Notes under the pieces: generated by a model | What the model was told of the DNA's origin: nothing | What the model saw: only the letters and a program-made list of their open reading frames with translations | Database searches by the model: none | Shown: piece by piece, positions 57,922 through 64,000 of the stretch | How the letters are laid out: every line of letters starts with the position of its first letter | How positions within the stretch are numbered: position 1 is the stretch's first letter | Program-made: the position numbers and the translations under genes | From: Ascaphus truei | Lineage: Eukaryota; Chordata; Amphibia; Anura; Ascaphidae | Direction: 5' to 3' | Length of the DNA stretch: 64,000 nucleotides | NCBI GenBank assembly: GCA_036426205.1 | Contig: CM071573.1 | Span: forward strand, 45,227,664 to 45,291,663

Positions 57922-58544
57922 GTCAGAGAGAGAGAGAGAGAGAGTGTCAGAGAGAGAAAGAGTGTCTGTCTGAGAGAGAGAGTGTCTGTCTGAGAGAGAG
58001 AGTGTCTGTCTGAGAGAGAGAGTGTGTGTCTGAGGGGGACGGAGAGGGAGAGTCAGGGAGAGGGAGAGTCAGGGAGAGGGAGAGTCAGGGAGAGGGAGAG
58101 TCAGGGAGAGGGAGAGTCAGGGAGAGGGAGAGTCAGGGAGAGGGAGAGTCAGGGAGAGGGAGAGTCAGGGAGAGGGAGAGTCAGGGAGAGGGAGAGTCAG
58201 GGAGAGGGAGAGTCAGGGAGAGGGAGAGTCAGGGAGAGGGAGAGTCAGGGAGAGGGAGAGTCAGGGAGAGGGAGAGTCAGGGAGAGGGAGAGGGAGAGTC
58301 AGGGAGAGGGAGAGTCAGGGAGAGGGAGAGGGAGAGGGAGAGTCAGGGAGAGTGAGAGAGAGTCAGAGATGCCAAGTGTCAGGAAGAAAACATTAATTTT
58401 ATCGTTCTTTTTTTTTTTATACTGTACTTTTCTAAATAAACCTACGTTTCTTTGAAAATTGAGGTTTTTTTGTTTTTTTGCAGCCCACCTAAACTTAAAC
58501 CTTGTTTATTTGGCCCGTGTTAGCCTTTGAGTTTTACATGCTTG
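55766..58544. mobile_element. hAT element, 2.8 kb, filled with satellites
   Basis: Starts CAAGCATGTCAAACTTGCGG and ends GAGTTTTACATGCTTG (inverted ends). The 8-bp flanks are CCCTACAA (55758-55765) and CCCTAAAA (58545-58552), 7 of 8 matching. The interior runs: GC-rich segment, three copies of a CCTGCTGCCCGCCTCTT-type unit (about 55966-56025), (TG)n with TATCTGTGTGAG units (56115-56620), degenerate GAGA/TGTCAGAGAGAG arrays (56780-58025), then a regular 16-bp satellite (58040-58350). No transposase; the very long open frames over the arrays are artefacts. Confidence 0.82.
58040..58350 (+). repeat. 16-bp satellite (GGGAGAGTCAGGGAGA)n
   Basis: About eighteen nearly identical 16-bp units, purine-rich on the plus strand. 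There are no unique spacers between units, so it is not a CRISPR array. Confidence 0.95.
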
Positions 58545-58552
58545 CCCTAAAA

Positions 58553-59050
58553 CATCCATGTTACTCTGCAGATGATAATAATAGTGATTAATAATAATAG
58601 TGATTAATAATCTTACTGCTTCACAGCCATAGGTGAGTGCAAGCTGGACTCTTTAAGTATAGCGGAAAGTTTCCTTTAACGATGGTGTAATTTGTTTAAC
58701 CTGCCCAACCCCTATCCATTCTTCTATTGATTTCGTTCCCATCAGTTTGTCTACAGATATAGACAGCAAGATTTGTGTATACAGTATGTGATCAAGTCAT
58801 TTAAAGGAACACTAAATGTTGAGTGCTTGTTCAAATTTGAATGGGCTGAAATAGTGACCTCCCTTCTTAGTGGGTGAAATAAACAGTAAAGTATTTAAAT
58901 GGGTCTTACAATTTCTGAATTGGTTGTGTCCTCAGAGGAAAAGGGGTGCAACCATACACACTCTAGCTGAATTCACACTCAATTGAAGGTTCCCATATAC
59001 AGTATGTCTTCAGTAAGACACCATTGATATTGAGAGCAAGATGTTGTCAC
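58553..59050. other. Intron, no gene seen
   Basis: Small duplication of AATAATAGTGATT at about 58576-58610; otherwise nothing recognised. Confidence 0.45.
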
Positions 59051-59053
59051 TTA

Positions 59054-59391
59054 GGCTGAGTCCATTGTCAGTGCTTATCCGCTAACCCGTGCTGAGGCGC
59101 GCTGACGCTTGTTAGTGAGCCCCTGCAGCCGCAATGAGAGCAGCTTTAGCAGGGGCTCGCTCACACTTCCGCAGGCGTGGCTCTTAAAATGTTTTTAGTT
59201 TGCGTGCTCACGGGAGCGCAGGGCCGGTCACGTGAGCGGTTCACCCAATGAGGGCGAACCAGCTCAGTGACGTCACTGGCCCGCCCCCCGACACGCCCCC
59301 GGACGGCGCTCAAACTAAGGCCAGGGAATGCACCCGCTTTCCCTCAGCCTCAGCGTGCCTCCGCACGGCTGAAGTCACCATGGACTCAGCC
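59054..59391. mobile_element. Harbinger-type MITE D (338 bp)
   Basis: Ends GGCTGAGTCCATTGT and CACCATGGACTCAGCC are inverted, with TTA duplications at 59051-59053 and 59392-59394. The CpG-rich interior (GGCCGGTCACGTGAGCGG, then CAATGAGGGCGAACCAGCTC) is the reverse of MITE B at 12620 and shares the core with MITE C. Confidence 0.88.
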
Positions 59392-59394
59392 TTA

Positions 59395-61028
59395 TTCTTC
59401 TGCACCCACTCAGGGAATATCCGCCACGGTGTGACCAGCTGAGTCCAAGGTACAGAAGAAGAATCAAGGCATCGCACAGCCAAAGGATCCAGTCGGGGTC
59501 AATGCAAAAATAGGTCTATTCTATTTTCATGAATAAGGAGACACAAGAACCCCCCTAAGCGGTCCGCCCCGGGTGGTGCTTTATCAAGAAGTCTTAGGTT
59601 CTGCAGATATAGTTGCAATGCTGATATTTCGTTTGATTTTATCTTCTCTTTGCTGATGAAGTTGTTGTACTTCATGTTCTTCTTATGTACATGCACCATC
59701 AAGTTCTCTTAATATTGAAGATTGGCTGGTGGCAAAAACACTAATGTTCACACAAATATTCAGCACTAATTTACATTTTTCTACTCTGTTTACAGTCTTG
59801 AATTTGTTTGAGCATTGCTGTTACATGCTTAGGCAGCTGTGTTACTGTGTTACTGTGTTACTGTGTTACTGCGTTACTGCGTTACTGCGTATGCCAAAGC
59901 ACATTTTAGTCCCATTCATGTGAATGCAGCTGGACACATTTTAAGCACTTGGAAACGTCTTCCCAGCCTAATGAACAGAGTCCTTAGGTCGATAGGGCAT
60001 GCAAGGTGCAATTCGTTCCAAGAACGGATCCAAAGTTTCACGTGGAAAACATTTGTACCAATGACCTATATGCGACTTGCTTTTCGTGGTCTCTGCCACG
60101 TTAGACCTGAGTCAAAATGTTACAATGTGTACTGGTTTTGGAGCATTCACTACTGTAACTTGACGTTTACCCCAGGTTGTGCTAGTATATAACTACTATA
60201 GACAGCCTGCTGCTGTTCCTGATTAGTACAGCTAATTAACACTATAGCAGGATCATACTCGGGTTGTCATTCACTACCACCCTGGGTTTACTGACACTTA
60301 CAACTTCCCCTAACGTGGGAATTCAATCTATTTGACTCACCTGTGATAGGAATCGATCTCTGAACTGGATTTCCAGCTCTCACAGAATCACAGTAATTTG
60401 GGAAGCATTAGCCTAGATAGGTGCAGACATAACCTTAACTTAAGGGTGTCCCGGGCAGCTTGTTATCATCATACACTGCCCAGTTTAAGTGTACTCTAGA
60501 CCTATTTCTGTGTCCATCAGTACAGTTATTTATATACACCTAATCATCCACGCAGGGCTTCGTGAGCTGCAACCTTCACTACCTTAGTGATGCCAATACG
60601 TTTTTATCATTGTTTGTCCACACTATCTTTATTAGACTTATAATAATAAAATAAACGTTTTTTTATTATTATCACAAAACACCTTCACTAGTCAATGCTT
60701 GTCTATGGGGGCTCTTTATTGTCTAGGCAAGATATTGCAGTATGAACACCCCGCCCCCCCCCCCCCCCCCGGAATATATTAACAAGTAAAACAAATACAC
60801 CACATGTTACTTCTCATATTATGCCTCCTGGAAATTAAACAAACAAACAAACAAACAAAAAAAAAAGATAAAAAACCAATGGAATTTAATGAAATTCATT
60901 TCTTTCTGCTTTCAAGCAGACAGGAGCAGATGTTGCTGATTTAATACAATATTGTAGGAATATGAGGGACATATTGCCGTGTCTTAGAGATTCTATCATT
61001 TTTTCAAACACGAGGTAAGAGCGGAATC
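59395..61028. other. Intron with simple repeats, no gene
   Basis: An 8-bp tandem CTGTGTTA at about 59838-59890, poly-C at 60749-60771 and (CAAA)n at 60837-60862. No coding signature. Confidence 0.45.
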
Positions 61029-61223
61029 GGACAAGTTGTTCGCTGCCGTTTTGCCGCAACCACACCTGCGCCAGTGTTTGACCGCTGACGGACCCTTCAC
61101 TGCAGCCGCAGTGGGGTTAAGGTTTTTAGGGTAGATGTTAGTGTTAGTATTATGGGTAAAGATTACTTTTTTTAGGGTAAGGGGCGTAGGGTTAGCGGCG
61201 AAGCGGCTGGTGGAGAGATGTCC
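61029..61223. mobile_element. MITE with TTAGGG-like interior, copy 2
   Basis: GGACAAGTTGTTCGCTGCC on the left and, on the complement of the right end, GGACATCTCTCCACCAGCCGC. The interior has TTTTTAGGGTA and GTTAGTGTTAG words, as in the element at 33131-33468. Confidence 0.5.
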
Positions 61224-62515
61224 GTGCGGCGAAGTGAGTGGTGGCTAAAGGTGTACGTTATCGATGCGTGACTGGCCTATGTCATGGCAGAGAGTTAGGG
61301 GGGGGGGGTGGCGTTCCCCGCGCTGGGCAGTATTTAAAGAAGACCAGCTGAGGGGAATTCCACGCGGCGTCTCAGGAAGGGGTCGGTATCACGACACATC
61401 ATCCCAATGCCTCATCATTGGTAGGTTGTCACATTTTGCCCTAGGTTATATTTTGTATATATTTTCTTTTTCTCTGCGTAATGTATATTGATTTGCGATA
61501 AATTACCGTTTTGCTGTATATTTTTGTATTTGGACAACATTTTTTGATATAAAAATGTGAGTGCGCGGAGTCATCTCGTAGATCTATAGGGGGGCTCTCC
61601 ACTTTTGACACTAGCACCTCAAATGTGTTACTATATATACAGTATTATATTACTCTATTTTGCAATAATTGGGGTGGGGTAGGGGGGGGGAAGCTGCATG
61701 CGATGTTTCCTTCTCCACAATTCCTTGGTTTGGACTAACTCCATATTACTGTACCCGGAAAATATATTTTCTCTTCACTTTATGCCACAGTCCCAGTTAC
61801 ACAAAAAAATAATAATAATAAAAAAAATCCCCTTCTCTTTTTACATTTCATTGTACTGTAATGTCATACTCTGTTGTCAAATCTCCCAGCTGTTCTTAAT
61901 TCCAGAGAAATATTGTTTCATTGATAGGGATTGTCTCAGAAATGCCTTACAACACAATTCAAATCGCTGCAAAATTTGTACACGCTGTATGTATTTTCCC
62001 TTAACCCTTTCAAATGCCGAGTGTCTGTAAGCTTCAGTGCAGAAGATATTTTGTAGTATTTGATGCTAACAGTGTTCAAGGCCCAAGGTGATAATATTGT
62101 TAAAAATAACCCAAACAAATTAAATATTTGTATTTTCGGCATATTCTTATTCTGTATGTTCTGCGATTTATTGTATTCTGGTCACATTTTTCTCCAAAAG
62201 TAAAAGAAAATTTATTTTAAGTCAAATTAAATAAAGTAAATGCAGTATGAATTTCTGTTTCTCTCTTATATACTTTGTGGATACGCAACATAAGAGTTAC
62301 ACATAGGTATATATAAAATTCATTTTGATTATGCTCCCCGGCATTTGGAATCTTATAAACATACACTTAAATACTGTATTATACAAGAAAAAATTAATAT
62401 TAAAACATGTACTGTACAATATATGCAAATGGAGCTGTCAAAGCATGATTACATTTCTTGGTAATACAAATTATAGAAGATGAAACTGATGACAAATACA
62501 ATGCAAAAGCTAAGG
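61224..62515. other. Intron, no gene seen
   Basis: Poly-G runs at about 61300-61308 and 61681-61690; otherwise AT-rich unique-looking sequence. Confidence 0.45.
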
Positions 62516-62535
62516 TTTTACAGAGGAGACAGCGG

Positions 62536-62768
62536 AGCCAGAGAGAGAGAGAGAGATGAGAGAGAGAGAGAGGAGATGAGAGAGAAGAGAAAGGAGAGAG
62601 GGAGAGAGGAGAGAGCAGAAGAGAGAGCGAGGAGAGAGTAGAGGAGAGGAGAACCCACAAACCTACACACCACACACCACACACCACACACCACACACCA
62701 CACACCACACACACCATATATGTAAATACCATGTGTGTGTGTGTATATGTATATATATATATATTATA
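62536..62768. repeat. GAGA, CACACACC and TGTATA microsatellites
   Basis: GAGAGAGA-rich tract to about 62645, then (CACACACCA)n at about 62658-62715, then TG and TATA runs to about 62766. Confidence 0.95.
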
Positions 62769-62809
62769 CAATAACAATCATCTGTTCCTTAGCAGGTCTA
62801 AAAATTAGA

Positions 62810-64000
62810 TAAATACAACCTCAGATGAACAACAACACATGACATATTACACAGTGTCATGATTTATTTAACAAAAATAAAGCCAAAATGAAAAAGCTAT
62901 GTGTGAAAAACTAAGTACACCTTTACTGCTTTTATAGGAATTAAGATGCTAATTAGCAGACAGGTGCTGCTAATCAAATGCCCTTGCTTAGTTGATCATC
63001 AGCAAGTGTAACCACCTCTATAGAAGCCGAAATTTTAGCAGTATGCTGGTCTGGAGCATTCAGGTGTGTGTTAACACAATGCCAAGGAGGAAAGACATCA
63101 GCAATGATCTTAGAGAAGCAATTGTTGCTGCCCATCAATCTGGGAAGGGTTATAAGGCCATTTCCAAACAATTTAAAGTCCATCATTCTACAATGAGAAA
63201 GATTATTCAAAAGTGGAAAACATTCAAGACAGTTGCCAATCTTCCCAGGAGTGGACATCCCAGCAAATTCACCCCAAGGTCAGACTGTGCAATGCTCAGA
63301 TAAATTGCAAAATACCCAAGAGTTACAACTCAGACTCTACAAGCCTCAGTTAGCATGTTAAAGTTCATGACGGTACTATTAGAAAAAGACTGAACAAGTA
63401 TGGTTTGTTTGGAAGGGTTGCTAGGAGAACGCCTCTTCTCTCTAAAAAGAACATGGCAGCACGTCTTAGGTTTGCAAAGTTGCATCTCATCAAACCACAA
63501 GACTTCTGGAACAATGTCCTTTGGACAGACGAGACCAAAGTGAAGATGTTTTCCCATAATGCACAGCACCACATTTGGCGAAAACCAAACACAGCATGTC
63601 AGCACAAACGCCTCATACCAACTGTCAAGCACGGTGGTGGAGGGGTGATTACTTGGGCTTGCTTTTGCAGCCACAGGACCTGGGAACCTTGCAGTCATTG
63701 AGTTGTCCATGAACTCTTCTGTATACCAAAGTATTCTAGAGTCAAATGTGAGGCCATCTGTCCGACAGCTAAAACTTGGCCGAAATTGAGTCATGCAACA
63801 GGACAATGATCCCAAGCACACCAGCAAATCTACAACAGAATGGCTGGAAAAGAATCAAGGTCTTGCAAAGGCCCAGTTAAAGTCCAGACCTCAACCGATT
63901 GAAATGCAGTGGCTGGACCTTAAGAGAGCTGTGCATAAACAAATGCCCACAAACCTCAATGAACTGAAGCAATGTTTTAAAGAAGAGTGGGCCAAAATTC
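62810..64000 (+). mobile_element. Tc1/mariner element, right end outside window
   Basis: The transposase pseudogene at 63079-64000 is preceded by about 270 bp of 5' sequence of the same family (ACAACACATGACATATTACA onward, including CTAAGTACACCTTTACTGC). The exact left terminus and TA target were not resolved. The right terminus lies beyond the window. Confidence 0.85.
63079..64000 (+). pseudogene. Tc1-family transposase, broken, partial
   Basis: Function of the family: cut-and-paste transposase acting in the nucleus on TA targets. The N-terminus starts MPRRKDISNDLREAIVAAHQ and contains the helix-turn-helix DNA-binding region (GKGYKAISKQFKVHHSTMRK). A stop follows at 63301-63303. After a small deletion and a frame change near 63360 it resumes with RKRLNKYG, FVRVA-like sequence and MAARLRFAKLHLIKPQDF. 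WTDETKVKMF carries the first catalytic Asp (63528-63530). A frame change occurs near 63660, and a stop precedes VMQQDNDPKHT, which carries the second Asp (63802-63804). The Glu of PIE is at 63901-63903. The Asp-Glu spacing is 33 codons, close to but not exactly the DD34E spacing, consistent with a small deletion. All three catalytic positions survive although the gene is inactive. The window ends before the C-terminus. Confidence 0.9.

Noticed and set aside
58030..58360. Regular 16-bp repeat as a CRISPR array
   Set aside because: Units are contiguous with no unique spacers, there are no cas genes and the context is eukaryotic.

Overview
The window reads as vertebrate intronic DNA, most likely from an amphibian and probably a frog. 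The organism call is inference. It rests on AT-rich single-copy sequence, the density and types of repeats (hAT, PIF/Harbinger, pogo/Tigger and Tc1 elements, CR1/L2, Rex1-like and RTE-like LINEs, LTRs and a tRNA-derived SINE), and many simple-repeat arrays. There are no bacterial-style genes, operons, CRISPR arrays or intact long ORFs.

Only one host coding segment could be supported: a 68-bp exon at 8830-8897 (+) with branch point, polypyrimidine tract, AG acceptor and GT donor. Its 22 complete codons read as the VPS10-domain segment ending KLYDYNLGSITESSLWR, typical of SORCS1 or the close paralogue SORCS3. The window would then be the end of one large intron, this small exon, and about 55 kb of the next intron.

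Layout. 1-8.8 kb: upstream intron with a small hAT MITE (8-bp TSD), three pieces of a tRNA-derived SINE, a Harbinger-type MITE and a 459-bp hAT element. 8.9-20 kb: downstream intron with a 2.7-kb solo-LTR-like element (5-bp TSD) carrying a nested LINE tail and a Harbinger MITE, then a CR1-type LINE 3' end with 12-bp TSDs. 20-26.4 kb: foldback elements, a GC-rich run of stacked hairpins, a 43-N gap and a 1.7-kb duplication around it whose copies differ mostly by single-base indels (possible assembly artefact). 28-34.6 kb: two head-to-head RTE-type LINE copies broken by younger insertions; one has an RT motif expanded into a minisatellite. 36.7-39 kb: a pogo-like MITE split by a 1.9-kb LTR with NRF1-like and ZNF143-like motifs. 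39-47 kb: hAT elements filled with TG, TC and GAGA arrays, then degraded hairpin-rich sequence. 48-49.6 kb: a near-perfect 125-bp-arm inverted repeat and a second, uninterrupted copy of the pogo-like MITE. 49.6-55.6 kb: mostly single-copy AT-rich intron, including candidate conserved noncoding blocks. 55.7-58.5 kb: a 2.8-kb hAT element made largely of satellite arrays. 59-64 kb: more MITEs, simple repeats, and a broken Tc1 transposase running off the right edge.

I found no convincing previously undescribed gene system. The most unusual structures are the hairpin array at 22687-23046, the RT-motif minisatellite at 33508-33706 and the satellite-filled hAT element at 55766-58544.
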